This document shows, piece after piece, positions 20,661 to 32,312 of a DNA stretch of 64,000 nucleotides. Location: positions 27,209,541 through 27,273,540 of the forward strand of contig CP092880.1 of NCBI GenBank assembly GCA_030710605.1. Direction: 5' to 3'. This stretch comes from Cordylochernes scorpioides (Eukaryota; Arthropoda; Arachnida; Pseudoscorpiones; Chernetidae). Below the pieces are notes generated by a model, which saw nothing but the letters and a program-made list of their open reading frames with translations, did no database searches and was not told where the DNA came from. The position numbers and the translations under genes are program-made. Each line of letters opens with the position of its first letter. The first letter of the stretch is position 1.

Positions 20661-21626
20661 TGAAAAGAAATCATCTCCAGAGACCTGTGGTATTGGTTAA
20701 TATATTCACTCTAGGAAACCTTGATGCTAAGGACTTATCCCAAGGGGAACTTCTTCATCTATCCTACATCTGATATAAGGGACCTGCTGAATTAGCATCT
20801 TGCTGGACCCGTCTGCTCTGCCATACGGACTACCAGCCTGTGAGTAGCAACTGGTCACATATGTTACATCAGACACATGTGCTCCCTCAACTGAAACTTT
20901 AAACTCACAGCACTCAACTTAGTAAACAGTCTGTTGAGTTAAGAGGCATAACTTGAACAGGACCATTTATTTTGTCACATAGAGGAAAGACAAACTTCAG
21001 GATGACACAGCAATTTATTTGAGGCACGGATACAAACCAAAATTTATAAAATACAAGGTAAGCAATAAGTACACAGAGTAGCATGATATAAATATATCAA
21101 AATTAATAATCTGTTCAGAGAATATGAATATTTTTCTACAATATAATCCAACCTAGAGATAATATAACAACCATTATTCAGTTTTCTCTCATCTTAACTT
21201 CAATTCCCTCCTATAGATCACAAATCCTCACCCATACACTATCAGATCTACCTATTCAACATCTATAGTGGTCTTAATACTTATGGTATACAGAGTCTGA
21301 AGCAAATATTGAAGGTCCTGAAGATAGAGGCTGCCTGGCCGGCATTCATATTTCTGTGAAAAATAGACACTTCGGCCAGTTAGAGTTTTTTATTTACTCA
21401 ACGTTTAGACAAAATATTTTGTTTTCGTCAGGAGAAATAAATAAAAATAAAGAATTTGACAAGGCGTTAAAATATTGAAGTTAATATTCAAGGTATAAAA
21501 ACTGATATTATAAGTCTGCTGATAAATTATAGGCATACCTATATCTATGTAGAAGTAAAATGCAGTAAAATTTGTATTTGTCTTGACAAAATCTTATGAA
21601 ACATCATTTCCTAATAGACTTTATAT
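20660..21626. repeat. Inverted-duplication module L, left arm
   Basis: Matches the reverse complement of 48650-49635 throughout. Noncoding. Partial extra copies are at 37740-38410 and 63920-64000. It includes the CTGACGA hammerhead-like motif. Confidence 0.75.
21395..21437 (-). ncRNA. Hammerhead-like motif, CTGACGA family (copy 1)
   Basis: Minus strand: CTGACGA, a hairpin of ACAAAA pairing with TTTTGT, then TAAACGTT and GAG. Upstream CTC pairs with GAG as stem I. Position 12, normally G, is U or A depending on alignment, so catalysis is doubtful. Partner copy at 48829-48873. Confidence 0.35.
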
Positions 21627-21877
21627 TGTAGCGTAGAAATCAAGCCTTGAAATATCCTAAGATGTAAAAGTATTTATTGATGACGTCACAGCGACGAGTC
21701 GACAATTATTAACAGGTCAGCCAAACTATATACAGCTAGAGAATCTTAAGCAAGCAAGCAAAGAAATATATTTAAAGATGATTTCACAAATACAGATTAA
21801 TATATATTTTTATAATCTGTTGAATATATTTTCATTGAATAATATTAAATTAAAAAATAAAATATTTCTTCGCCACA
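21627..21877 (-). repeat. Gypsy 3' LTR
   Basis: This 251-bp LTR is downstream for the minus-strand element. Immediately inside it (21878-21892) the minus strand reads TATAGGAGGAGGCTA, a plausible polypurine tract. Confidence 0.95.
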
Positions 21878-21923
21878 TAGCCTCCTCCTATAAAGAGCAT
21901 CGACCCGATGCTCAGAAGGAGAC

Positions 21924-23495
21924 TTACATCCTCAGTCTCAAGGCTCGAGAACGGGTGATAGGGCCTGAGATCTCTTCTCGGGTCTGTGGTTGTTGTGTTC
22001 GTTCAGTGGGGATGTCTTCTTCCTGGAAGTTTGTCGAGTCATCTTCTGGGTCCTCTTCTAGCTGGTCCTCCTGGTCCTCTGGTTTTAAATAAGGTTTCAT
22101 CCTACAAATGTGAACTAAATCTTTTGTTTTACGACGACCTTGCTGGTTTCCGAATGTTTCAACTTCATAGGTCACATCAGATATTTTTCGGGTTACTTTG
22201 TATGGGCCGAAGTAGCGTCTCATTAGTTTTTCCGAATATCCCACTTTACGCACAGGAATAAAGATCCATACAAGATCTCCAGGCTGATAAATTACATTTC
22301 TGTGATGGGCGTCATAGCGATGTTTATTGCTATCTTGAGATCTCATGGAGTGGATACGTGCCAGTTTTCGTGCTTCTTCGGCTCTTGCCCCTAGAGTTTG
22401 GATGAAATCGTCGTCTTCTGGCAATAACTTGGGGAATAACACGGCAAGTGGAGTCTCGGCTTCACGCCCGTGTACAAGGAAAAATGGGGTGAACCCAGTA
22501 GACTCTTGTTTTGCTGTGTTGTATGCAAATGTAACGAATGGAATAATCCTGTCCCAATCTTTCTGGTTGACATCTACATACATGGAAAGCATGTCTGCTA
22601 TGGTCTTATTCAACCTCTCCGTGAGTCCGTTTGTCTGGGGGTGATAGGCGGTCGTCTTCCGATGGGTTATTCTGCACTGGTTGTTCAGATCACTTATCAT
22701 TGAAGATGTGAAGTTCCTTGCTCTATCCGTGATTAATTCCCTCGGCGCGCCGTGCTTTAAGATGACATCTTCAATGAAGAATTTGGCGACTTCCATGGAT
22801 TCACTTGTGGGTAGAGCTTTAGTTATCGCATATTTCGTTAGGTAGTCCGTACATACAATAATCCAGCGGTTGCCACCTTCTGATGTTGGAAATCTCCCCA
22901 GGAGATCCATTCCTACCTTTTCAAAGGCAACTTCAGGAACAGGTATTGGCTGTAAGTGCCCTGAGTGGAGTTGGGGCTGATGTTTACGCCTCTGACAATC
23001 TGAACAGTGTGCCACATACCTTCTAACCGCTCTATACATTCCGGGCCAGTAATACTTTTTTCTTATTCGGTCATAGGTTTTAGTAAATCCGAGGTGACCA
23101 GCCGTGGGTGAATCATGGAAATTTTTCAGTAATTCCTGCCTTAAATGGCGTGGAACCACCAAAAGCCATGGTTTCCCCATTGGATCATATTTTTTTCTGT
23201 AGAGCGTGTTATCGATTTTTACAAAGGAATTATTAGGAGAACTTTGTAATTTGTCAGCGATTTTTCTAATAGCTTGATCATTCATCTGCTCTTCGCTAAA
23301 GTTATGCAAAGTCACTATGCTTGGAATATCTTCCTCCATATCTTCACTGTATTCTAATGGACTTCTTGATAAGCAGTCTGCGTCCTGATTTTTCCTTCCG
23401 CTCTTATACACGACAGTGACGTCAAACTCTTGCAGCCGAAGTGCCCATCTTGCTAACCTCCCACATGGGTCTTTGAGGTTGGTCAGCCAGCACAA
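21924..23495 (-). CDS. Gypsy pol: RNase H end plus integrase (open, 523 codons)
   Basis: The open frame carries the end of RNase H (CWLTNLKDPCGRLARWALRL, about residues 2-21; DADCLSRSP about 40-48). Next is the integrase zinc domain (H..H in HDSPTAGHLGF with CSDCQRR), then the core: D in GMDLLGRFP, D in LITDRARNF, E in NGLTERLNKT. A chromo-like or GPY-type C-terminal part (YQPGDLVWIFIPV, RYFGPYKV) and an acidic tail follow. Length and order are normal for gypsy integrase. The Met at its start is internal to pol. All three core acidic residues are present, so this is the best preserved gypsy product. Confidence 0.9.
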   Translation of the reverse strand: MCWLTNLKDPCGRLARWALRLQEFDVTVVYKSGRKNQDADCLSRSPLEYSEDMEEDIPSIVTLHNFSEEQMNDQAIRKIADKLQSSPNNSFVKIDNTLYRKKYDPMGKPWLLVVPRHLRQELLKNFHDSPTAGHLGFTKTYDRIRKKYYWPGMYRAVRRYVAHCSDCQRRKHQPQLHSGHLQPIPVPEVAFEKVGMDLLGRFPTSEGGNRWIIVCTDYLTKYAITKALPTSESMEVAKFFIEDVILKHGAPRELITDRARNFTSSMISDLNNQCRITHRKTTAYHPQTNGLTERLNKTIADMLSMYVDVNQKDWDRIIPFVTFAYNTAKQESTGFTPFFLVHGREAETPLAVLFPKLLPEDDDFIQTLGARAEEARKLARIHSMRSQDSNKHRYDAHHRNVIYQPGDLVWIFIPVRKVGYSEKLMRRYFGPYKVTRKISDVTYEVETFGNQQGRRKTKDLVHICRMKPYLKPEDQEDQLEEDPEDDSTNFQEEDIPTERTQQPQTREEISGPITRSRALRLRM

Positions 23496-23499
23496 AGAG

Positions 23500-24660
23500 T
23501 GGTGGTCTGTAACAATAGTGAACGGCTGTCCAAAGACATATGGTCGGAATTTATTGATAGCCCAAATGATGGCAAGGCATTCCCTTTCTGTGGTTGAATA
23601 TTTTTTTTTCTGCCTTATTTAAGGTTCTGGATGCATAATCAATGGCTCTTTCCTTTCCCTTTTGTATCTGCACTAATACTGCTCCTATTCCGTAGTTGCT
23701 TGCGTCAGTGTGTATTTCGGTTGGGGATGAGTAATCAAAATGTCCAAGAGCGGGTTCGGAAATTAACGCTGACTTGAGAGCTTCAAATGCATTTTGCTCT
23801 TCCTGGTTCCAATTAAATGCTGAGTCTTTCTTCAAAAGGTCATTCAAGGGTTGGGCTACGTGGGCATAATTGGGTATGAAGCGGCGGTAGTAGGATGAAA
23901 GGCCAAGAAAACTTCTAACTTCCTTCAATGACCTTGGCGTAGCGAAGACGCGGACTGCTCGAATCTTTTCTTGGTCGGGACGAATTCCATTTTCACTCAC
24001 CTCATGTCCAAGAACCGTGATAATTTTTGCACCAAACTTGCATTTCTTGGAATTGAGACATAACCCGGCTTTCTTAAGGCAATTTAATCAAAGTTGAAGG
24101 CGTCTTAGGTGTTCTTCAAAGCCATCTGAAAAAACGATGATGTCGTCGAGGTAACACAAGCAAATGGTCCACTTAAGACCCTTCAGAAGATTATCTATCA
24201 TTCGTTCGAAGGTAGCTGGAGCATTACATAACCCAAATGGCATTACTTTGAACTCGTACAGTCCATCTGGAGTTATGAATGCTGTCTTCTCACGGTCCGA
24301 TTCTTCTACGTCGATTTGCCAGTACCCTGATTGGAGGTCCATGGAAGAATAAAATCTAGCTCCCCGTAAGCAGTCTAAAGTGTCGTCGATCCTTGGGATT
24401 GGGTAGACATCCTTTTTGTTATTTTGTTAAGGCGGCGGTAATCGACGCAGAATCTCCAGCTTCCATCCTTTTTTCTTATCAATACTACAGGCGAGGCCCA
24501 CGGACTTTCAGAGGGCTGAATGATGTCAAGTTTTTCCATCTTGTTTACCTCATCCTGAATAATTTGGCGTTCTCTTGGTGCAACTCGGTAAGGTCTTTGT
24601 TTGGTGGGTAGGTGGTCTCCAGTGTTAATTCGGTGTTTAACATTGACGTCCTTGAATTGT
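23500..24660 (-). pseudogene. Gypsy RT and RNase H (broken)
   Basis: RT motif A in SSMDLQSGYWQIDVEE (about 24350-24300), motif B PFGLCNAPATFERM, and catalytic LCYLDDIIVFS (about 24165-24135). Then FLGLSSYYRRFIPNY and RNase H IHTDASNYGIGAVLVQ (about 23720-23670). Breaks occur near 24420, 24085 and 23605, the last in a T-rich run. Confidence 0.9.
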
Positions 24661-24674
24661 TTTCTTTTACTAAA

Positions 24675-25481
24675 TTAGAAAATATCCGTATAGTTTTTAA
24701 ACAAATTTCTTAATTTTTCTTTTTGAGATTCATCAAGTGAATCATCTATAAAAAATTCCGAAATTTTTGGGTCTTCAGAATGTTCCGCCTCTGTTTCAAC
24801 TTGGTTAAAATCAGCTAGAGTACATAATTGACTATCTTCGATGACAGCACTATCAGCTACATGCATCCCCTGTGGGATTAGTTTCGGATATGGACTCCAA
24901 TTCACCACCCAAAGTTTACCTCGGTTATTGGTAAGTGAAATGACAGAGGAGGGAGCCGTTAGTTCTCTTTCCAGCAATAGCTCTTTTCGACATTCTGCCA
25001 CCACAATTGCGTCATTAGGAATGTCACGACTTGCTACTTCTATTAACTGAATAGAGGCGGGTTCGATTCTATATTCCAATTCCGAGTAGAGAGGTGAGCT
25101 GTTCTTAGGGGTATCCTCAAAAAGACATTTTTCTAATAAGAGTGTGTCGTCAGCTGAATCAATTATCGCCCTAGATAACTTCAAAAAGTTCCAACCAAGA
25201 ATAACTTTGTGACTACAGTCTTCCATAACGACAAATTCAAAGCTTTCCTGTAGTCCATTCAAGTCCAGTTTCAGTGTGCAGCGTCCTTTTGGTCTTACAA
25301 TTTTACCGTTGGCTACTCGTAATGTGACGTCAGTTTCGGCAAACATCATTTTTCTTAGTTTGAGTCTGAACCTCTCAGAAATGACAGAATATGAAGCTCC
25401 TGAGTCGACGAGGGCACGCGTCATTTTTCCTTCTATTTTAATGTCTATGTAATTTTCTTTTAATTCTAATGTGGTCGACAA
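24675..25481 (-). CDS. Gypsy aspartic protease region
   Basis: 268 codons, with the protease signature ALVDSGASYSVIS at residues 23-35 and VILGWNFLKLSRAIID at about residues 93-108. A linker leads towards RT (LFKNYTDIF at the end). The protease cleaves the gag-pol polyprotein. The frame ends at a stop before RT, which may be a mutation. Confidence 0.85.
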   Translation of the reverse strand: MSTTLELKENYIDIKIEGKMTRALVDSGASYSVISERFRLKLRKMMFAETDVTLRVANGKIVRPKGRCTLKLDLNGLQESFEFVVMEDCSHKVILGWNFLKLSRAIIDSADDTLLLEKCLFEDTPKNSSPLYSELEYRIEPASIQLIEVASRDIPNDAIVVAECRKELLLERELTAPSSVISLTNNRGKLWVVNWSPYPKLIPQGMHVADSAVIEDSQLCTLADFNQVETEAEHSEDPKISEFFIDDSLDESQKEKLRNLFKNYTDIF

Positions 25482-25531
25482 GGGAGGATTTATAAATTTT
25501 GCGGCCTTACCTCCAAAATAGGACGCATCTT

Positions 25532-26707
25532 CTAGTTTTCCTGACGGGAACGGCGAGGCGACTGGCTGGGTCTTCTATCAGGAGACGAATATTGTCCTTT
25601 TCGGCCAGTATAAGGAGAGGGGCTTCGGTAGCGGCGTCTATTTTCTCTTGGCAGGTCGTCGTTGGGCTCTTGGCTGCTCCGAGAATTATAGAATGTTCTA
25701 GGTTCTAGCCTATCTCTCTGCTTGTAATTCCAAGTTTGTTCTCCTTCATAATCTCTCCTCCTGTCACGGCAGTAGCGCACGACGTGGCCAGGGCGTCCGC
25801 AGTGGAAACAGATTGGCTTACCTTCCTTGGTTCGCCATTCGTTGGTATCGCGTCTTCCGTTTACTTGTTTTGGCTGCTGCGGTCTTATCGTTTGGACCAC
25901 ATATCTATTATTATAAAACTCTCGGGGTCTTTCCTTCTGTGGGGAACTTCTCCTAGGCTTTGAGATTGGCGCCACGGTTCTTCCAATCTCCTCCTTTACC
26001 ATATCTTCGATGGCAGAAATTTTTGGTTCCTCTCGAGTAGAGCCTAATGCCCGCTATACCTCCTCACGAACAATTTGCCTGATCATAGATGACAGATCTG
26101 CCCTGTCATCATGATCACTGTGAGATGCCACATTTGGTAGTCGCTCGTATTTGGTAGGGGTCACTCGCTTACAGTGTAGGCTTTCAATGCGGCGACATTC
26201 GGTGACGAATTGCTCAGTGTTATGCACATCCCTTGGGAGAAGTGCCTGGTAGAGCTCCTCAGCTATCCCTTTCATCAGATGGGATATTTTATCTTCCTCA
26301 TTCATTTGTGGATCTACCTCTTTGCAAAGGCGCAGGACGTCTTGGATGTAATATTCGGTGCTTTCTCCATTTAATTGTGCGCGAGTTTTGAGTATTTTCT
26401 CAGCTCGCAGTCTTGAGCTTTCATTTTTTTCCAAATACATTTTCTAATTATGACATGAACTCCGTCCATGTCTGGATGCTTTCCTCGTTGTTTTCATACC
26501 ATTTGAGAGCAGTGCCAGTTAGATAGAAATAAACGTTAGCGAGACAAAGGGTTTCATCCCATTGGTTGTGCTTCGCCACACGTTCATACCCTTTTAACCA
26601 GCTACGGGCATCTTCAACACCCTCACCAGAGAACATTGAGGGGTTTCTAGGTAGATGTTGGACAAAAATGAACCTACCTGAGTAGTTACTTCTTTCTTGA
26701 TGTTCAT
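25532..26707 (-). pseudogene. Gypsy gag (three broken frames)
   Basis: Capsid-like frames at 26636-26448 (ARSWLKGYERVAKHNQW, ALKWYENNEESI) and 26440-26054 (GESTEYYIQDVLRLCKEVDP) are split by a stop and frameshift. The last frame (26002-25532) has the zinc knuckle CFHCGRPGHVVRYC and an Arg/Ser-rich tail. A Mag/mdg1-like gag is suggested but not certain. Confidence 0.85.
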
Positions 26708-26784
26708 GGTTTTTTCTTCTTGCTCAACAGAGTCAATTTTCCGTTTTTTTTCTGAATGGGTATCGATCCAGCTTCTTCACCAGT

Positions 26785-27034
26785 TGTAGTGTAGAAATCA
26801 AGCCTTGAAATATCCTAAGATGTAAAAGTATTTATTGATGACGTCACAGCGACGAGTCGACAATTATTAACAGGTCAGCCAAACTATATACAGCTAGAGA
26901 ATCTTAAGCGAGCAAGCAAAGAAATATTTTAAAGATGATTTGACAAATACAGATTAATATATATTTTTATAATCTGTTGAATATATTTTCATTGAATAAT
27001 ATTAAATTAAATAATAAAATATTTCTTCGCCACA
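26785..27034 (-). repeat. Gypsy 5' LTR
   Basis: This 250-bp LTR is upstream for the element. Just inside, the minus strand reads ACTGGTGAAGAAGCTGG, the likely primer-binding site; I cannot assign the tRNA. Confidence 0.9.
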
Positions 27035-27038
27035 ATAT

Positions 27039-28270
27039 GATTCCATGTAAATTAATCAGGTAATTTCATATTTAAAATATATAAAAATAGCAAAGACCTT
27101 AAGAGAGAATATGGTTTTACGACTTTTAACCAAAATGTATGATTTTGAGCCCCCCCCCCCTCTCTAAAAAAAATTGCTTGTCCGGCACAAAAGATCTTAA
27201 AATCAGATTTGGTAGATTTATTTAAAAGTGACCACTATTGTAGACATCCTAGAGAAAATTGACATTCTTGAAATAGGCAAATTCTTAATATCCATGTAAA
27301 AAGTATAATATGGAGATATTTAAAACTATTTTATCTATGTCTTTATTTTGAAGAATTTGATAGGTTTTAGTATAACAACAATGGTAGTTTTTAGTAAAGA
27401 AAATATACAATTTCTAACTATTCAAGTAAATCATATTTATATCTCTTTTTTATTCTCTAAATATATTTTAAAATTTGTCTAATCGAATTATTAAAGTTCA
27501 AAAATTTGTATTTAGTACAAATTTAATCTTTATTCAAAGTACCAAGTTTTGAAGAAAAGAAAACATTGATAAATTATTAGATTATCTGTGATATTTTGTT
27601 GAATTTACTTATTTAGAAGATCAGATTCTACACGACAACAAATCTAAAACATAAGGAAATATTTAAAAAGAAAACATGGAAGAATTAAGTACCATGGGTA
27701 ACAGAAACTATTCATTCAACAAATATAGAACCTGTATAATTCTGCTGATCTTGAAATCTATAATGGTGATAAGAAGAATTAAAATATCTCAAGTTGGAAT
27801 CCCAAGAAATTCAGCAGGAAACTCAACAAATTATTATATGATAAATCAATAGAAAAAAAAACAAAAAGGTCAGGTGTTGATATTAAAAATAATGAAGGCA
27901 TATACTGACCACGAGCCCATGTGATTTTTAGATGGCCTAGCGCCATCTAGTGAAACAATTTGACCTGTTCCCTGATATTTGGCCAACCCATTTTCTTGAT
28001 AAATCAATAAAAGCCAGATTATTAAATGCATATTAGATCCCAAAAAGAATTTACAAGTAAAAACAAAGTTTAAATCAATGATGCAGAAGAATTCAGGTAG
28101 GATTTTATATCAGATATATCCACACAGAAGACATCTCAACTAAACCATACTCAACTTTACAGAAGTGAGACATCGTTTGTTCCCTGATCTAAATGATTTA
28201 ACTCTCTTACATCAGCCACTTTGTCTATATACATTTTATGAACTCTGTCGAATAATACATGTGCTTTTAA
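27039..28270. repeat. Inverted-duplication module M, left arm
   Basis: AT-rich, noncoding, matching the reverse complement of 47395-48640. A C-run (27149-27158) corresponds to a much longer G-run at 48499-48519 in the other arm. Near 27930-28010 it includes the block CCATCTAGTG...TTGGCCAACCC that recurs at 46800-46900, 47660-47745 and 62280-62355. Confidence 0.75.
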
Positions 28271-28560
28271 AATTCAAAACTATTATTGACGCGTATGAAT
28301 CTTTTTAAAAATAAACAATTTCTACTGCCCTTACTGCAATGGAAAAAATCAATGGCAGGGTCTGGCTCATCAGTAGTGAAACCTTCCAGCGGTTTCGCCA
28401 TTTTGATCTACCATACCGCTGTTATATTGCTTTTTTCGATCTTCCTTTTATAGTGATATTGATGCCAGACTCTTGGAATGGGTATTTTAGATTATCTATG
28501 AACATAAGCTTTAGTTATTTGTCTTAGATGTGAGTTTAAACTTTTTAAATTCAAAATACC
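28270..28560. repeat. Repeat C', left arm
   Basis: Diverged relative of family C: TTTCTACTGCCCTTACTGCA, then CTCATCAGTAGTGAAACC and GCGGTTTCGCCA. Inverted counterpart at 47140-47395; an isolated end-palindrome is at 41575-41700. Confidence 0.7.
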
Positions 28561-28609
28561 AAGAACCTGGTAGAATAAAAAAACTTACAAACCGCTTGAA
28601 TGCCAAGGA

Positions 28610-29504
28610 TAAAAAAGGGACTCGGTGACAATAGCAATCTGTTGAACATAAAGTCTGAATTCTAGGCTGCTGTGTGTAACAGATGTTCCAGATGGAGAGA
28701 CCCACAGTGTGACCTCCCTGCGATCCAGCTATACTAATGCCATTGTTGCAGGATCTAGATAGTTTCTATAAAGTACTGGGACATTGACAGTGAGTCGGGA
28801 TTTAGTGCTTACACCCCTGTGGTGGCCACTGCGCGATTAGCCGCCCTAGACTATCCCGCTTTGGTCATTGGTCATTTCCACGCTGGGAAGGGGGGTGGGT
28901 ACCCTACTACTTTAACCCTGTGTATTCACATAGCCTGGAATGATACTCAACTTCCCCTCCGATAGCTTGCTCGCTCCACTGACCTAGGACTAGGTACTGA
29001 TTACTAGGCTGTTGGCTCTGGCGCAAAACTCCGACGGGAGGCCTCGCGTGTAGACGTAAGTCCGGCTTTCAGCGTTGTCGGTGTCCAACAGTGCTGTTTT
29101 CAGTCTCTAGTCCACTCCATTCTACTTTGTTGGCAATAGAAACTCTACAGCGAGCTGTCGGAATTGGGAAGTTGGGGTCAGGGGTGTAGCAATACATGAC
29201 GGGGTGAGATAGTATACATCTAACCCCCTCTGTGTTATGTATCTAGATATCACCTGGAGCCCGTACCATGTCTAGTTAACATTTAGGTAAATGTCTTTCT
29301 TTAAGCTCTCTTATTAAGCCACCGAGTCCCTTCTTTATAACTTGGCATTCATGCGGTATATAAATGATTTATTCCCTTGGTAAAGAGTAAATAAATTTTA
29401 GTCTATATATTTAGAGGGTTTTCATCATCTTAAAATATAATATTTGTGGCATCAATAAAAGAGGGTGCGACTATAGTATTTGAGCATCTAATAATTTCCT
29501 CAAA
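28610..29504 (+). repeat. Module N, left copy (unusually conserved core)
   Basis: About 900 bp, whose core (28780-29200) is nearly identical to the reverse complements of 45870-46330 and 61300-61800, although the flanks are clearly diverged. A conserved but short frame includes YWDIDS and ends NDTQLPLR in two copies; the third is shifted. I do not recognise a function. Confidence 0.7.
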
Positions 29505-29875
29505 TGCATCTCTCTTCTTTTTTATCTTCATTCGATCATATTAAGGTATCAAGCTTGTAGAGTTGACAACAATCTTTTTTTAATTATACCAAATACACGT
29601 GGTACAAGCCAAAATAATCATGGTGGGTAGAAGTTGGCGACTGCTTACAACCAACGTGACTGGGTGAAGTAGAATGCGTCTGCCTTTGATATGAGGAACA
29701 GACACCATGTGCAGCCGCTCCTAACAAGGAGTACAAACTCATCTTGTATCCCTTGATCAGGAACCATTACAAGGTACTTAAGCCAGGCCAACTGAGACCA
29801 GGTCTATTAGCGAGCTTGTTACTGCTCCCCCTCCTTTTTCATCCGGGCTTGGGACCGACAAAGGCGGAGTTTCAA
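29505..29875 (-). repeat. Repeat A, copy 3, with LINE-B-like tail
   Basis: The minus-strand end reads CTACAAGCTTGATACCTTAA, the LINE B tail. A GGTGGGTAGAAGTTGGCGAC insert, the repeat A body and CTCCCCCTCC...GGGCTTGGGACC follow. Confidence 0.65.
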
Positions 29876-30364
29876 ATGCATTTAAAGTGTAGGTCTGGTA
29901 AGACGGCAGCACTGGATCCTTTTTAGATAATGGGGTACCTATGGAAGATGGAATGGTCTGTGAGATAGATATGTAGGGATCAGTAGTTGGCGAGGAATGG
30001 ATCAGGGAGATATCAAAATACATAAAAGCAGGTGACAAAGTGATTTTCCAGTTCATGCCACATGTTGCAAAAGTGGTCAAGGACATGTTAAAAGAGCAAA
30101 CCTGGAATTTCCTATTGCACATATCATTTCCATAGACAATGTTCCACCTAATTATCATGTCTTGTAACTGACAACTCATTGCCTGTCTGAACAGAACTTC
30201 CAATCCCATGAAGGTAATAACATTTGTGTCACATTGGGGATAGTCTAAAAAAGGTGAGTCATTATATCAATACGGAATCAACCAAGATAGAACATATTGT
30301 AAGAATATAAACAGTAGCAATGTGTTTTTTTATTCGTTTTTAAAGTGCAAGATTTCTGATCTTA
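29876..30364. repeat. Inverted-duplication module O, left arm
   Basis: Matches the reverse complement of 44851-45261 across its length. A 143-codon minus-strand frame (30209-29778) crosses it but is not open in the other arm. The end (30305-30364) is half of a P-type palindrome. Confidence 0.7.
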
Positions 30365-31165
30365 ATAAGGAGTTGGAGTGCAGAAAGATACCTAAAACGC
30401 AGTAAGGAGTAAGAGGGCAGTAGGTAATCCGAAGACACAGTAAGAAGTAAGAGTGCAGTAAGTAATCCGAAGACGCAGTAAGGAGTAAGAGTGCAGTAAG
30501 TAATCCGAAGACACAGTAAGGAGTAAGAGTGCAGTAAGTAATCCGAAAACACAGTAAGGAGTGAGAGGGCAGTAAGTATTCTGAAGACACAGTAAGGAGT
30601 GAGAGGGCAGTAAGAATTCCGAAGACGCAGTAAGGAGTGAGAGTGCAGTAAGTATTTCGAAGACGCAGTAAGGAGTAAGAGTGCAGTAAGTAATCCGAAG
30701 ACGCAGTAAGGAGTGAGAGTGCAGTAAGTAATCCAAAGACACAGTAAGGAGTAAGAGTGCAGTTAGTAATCCGAAAACACAGTAAGGAGTGAGAGGGCAG
30801 TAAGTATTCTGAAGACACAGTAAGGAGTGAGAGGGCAGTAAGTATTCCGAAGACGCAGTAAGGAGTGAGAGTGCAGTAAGTATTTCGAAGACGCAGTAAG
30901 GAGTAAGAGTGCAGTAAGTAATCCGAAGACGCAGTAAGGAGTGAGAGTGCAGTAAGTAATCCGAAGACGCAGTAAGGAGTGAGAGTGCAGTAAGTATTCC
31001 GAAGACGCAGTAAGGAGTGAGAGTGCAGTGAGTAATCCGAAGACGCAGTAAGGAGGGAGAGTGCAGTAAGTATTCCGAAGACGCAGTAAGGAGTGAGAGT
31101 GAGGTAAGTATTCCGAAGACGCAGTAAGGAGTGAGATCGCAGGAAGAAATCCGAAGATGCAGTAA
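30365..31165. repeat. 38-bp satellite, main array
   Basis: About 21 units of 38 bp with GTAATCCGAAGACGCAGTAA and GGAGTAAGAG or GGAGTGAGAG variants. A higher-order pattern is visible: the TATTCCGAAGACGC and TAATCCGAAGAC variants alternate, and the 30570-30660 block recurs at 30795-30890. Because 38 is not a multiple of 3, all frames cycle, which creates long false ORFs (286 codons on the minus strand). Confidence 0.95.
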
Positions 31166-31489
31166 TAAGTATATTTGTAAATACAGACAAATATTTTAAA
31201 ACAAAGTTTATGTATATAATTTATATTTTCAATTTTTTAATTTGCAAAAGTGCCTTTTATTTTCAAGCTCTTATTTATTTCTCGATATATGCAGATTTGT
31301 GTGTAACACTTTACATATATTTTAGAAAATCATGTATGTATATAAGTAGAAATAGTATTGAAAATAATAATTTCCCTGAAGAGAGTGATAAAGAGGTATG
31401 TTTATCATTTATTACCAGTTGCAAATAATACACGCTATATTCGATCTGGATAATTGCGCGTAACACTATTTACAATAATTCATATTGTA
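31166..31489. repeat. AT-rich link, inverted copy of 43480-43735
   Basis: Matches the reverse complement of 43480-43735, followed by the LINE D tail. Noncoding. Confidence 0.6.
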
Positions 31490-32212
31490 GTATTTTATTT
31501 TATTTAACAGTTGGCAGAGACACGCCATATCCACAATTAGGATAATTGCGTGTATATCTGAAATTATATACAATTAACACAATTGAACGTTTTGCATATA
31601 GTAATTAGAAATGGTAGCTTGAAATATGTACAGTCAATACTTTCGCCTTAAAATATACAGCCTGCAGAATCTATTAAACTTGATGTATTGGTCTTTATTG
31701 TGTGTGTAAGCAACTTGTTTTGTATTTGTCAGGTAAAGTTGGTTTTCTTCCCTTAGATCAGAAGTTAATGGACAGTTTATCAGAAGGGGTTCAGGGGTTT
31801 GTTTTTCGTTTCCACAAGTGCATGCAGGTGAACCAATTTTGCCAATTCTAAACAAATATGTGTTAAGGTCACCATGTCCAGTGAAATATTGAACGCTATA
31901 GAAGTTGGGTTGAACATAGGAATTCTTGAAGTATCAAAGAATCCCTTGAAATTATCATTGGTACCTCCGTAGTATTCCTCAAATTTCTGGTTTATAAAAT
32001 TAGATATAATTTCCATTTTAGTTGAATCTGATTTTTTGTATCCAATATTTATTTTTAGTATATTTGTCTTAATAAAATCCGTGAGCTTTGGTGTTCTAGC
32101 AACAATATAAGTACAGTTTGAAGATGTTGAATTATAAACCTGTGTACTGTGCTTCAAAATTTTGTACTGCAGAGAGTTTAATTTATCTTTGACTTTTTTG
32201 GGTATAAAGTTG
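31490..32212 (-). mobile_element. LINE family D copy 2, 3' part, cut by the gap
   Basis: Minus-strand ORF2 C-terminus. The frame 32157-31780 reads TPKLTDFIKTNILKINIGY and the frame 31855-31634 has CTCGNEKQTPEPLLINCP, a cysteine/histidine finger. The 3' UTR runs to about 31400 with the TTTACCAGTTGCAAA end. Homologous to 42600-43480 (plus). It is truncated at the N gap, so the 5' extent is unknown. Confidence 0.75.
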
Positions 32213-32312
32213 NNNNNNNNNNNNNNNNNNNNNNNNNNNNNNNNNNNNNNNNNNNNNNNNNNNNNNNNNNNNNNNNNNNNNNNNNNNNNNNNNNNNNNNN
32301 NNNNNNNNNNNN
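32213..32312. other. Assembly gap, 100 N
   Basis: Exactly 100 N, the usual placeholder for a scaffold join of unknown size. Adjacency of LINE D2 and the 55-bp satellite across it cannot be assumed. Confidence 1.

Larger units (their letters stand above)
21627..27034 (-). mobile_element. Ty3/gypsy LTR retrotransposon
   Basis: LTRs at 21627-21877 and 26785-27034 (TGTAG...CACA) are nearly identical. The 4-bp duplication ATAT lies at 21623-21626 and 27035-27038. The empty site survives in the inverted duplicate near 48637. Order on the minus strand: gag, protease, RT, RNase H, integrase, with no envelope frame after integrase. LTR similarity suggests a recent insertion, yet gag and RT carry stops and frameshifts. 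Confidence 0.95.

Noticed and set aside
21627..27034. Endogenous retrovirus with envelope
   Set aside because: After the integrase frame stops at 21924, only about 50 bp remain before the LTR, so there is no room for an envelope gene; it is an ordinary gypsy-type retrotransposon.
30330..31190. 286-codon minus-strand open frame with a repeated LLTASSDYLL-type motif
   Set aside because: It is the translation of the 38-bp satellite. The repeat length is not a multiple of three, so all frames cycle and no stop happens to occur; nothing suggests a protein.
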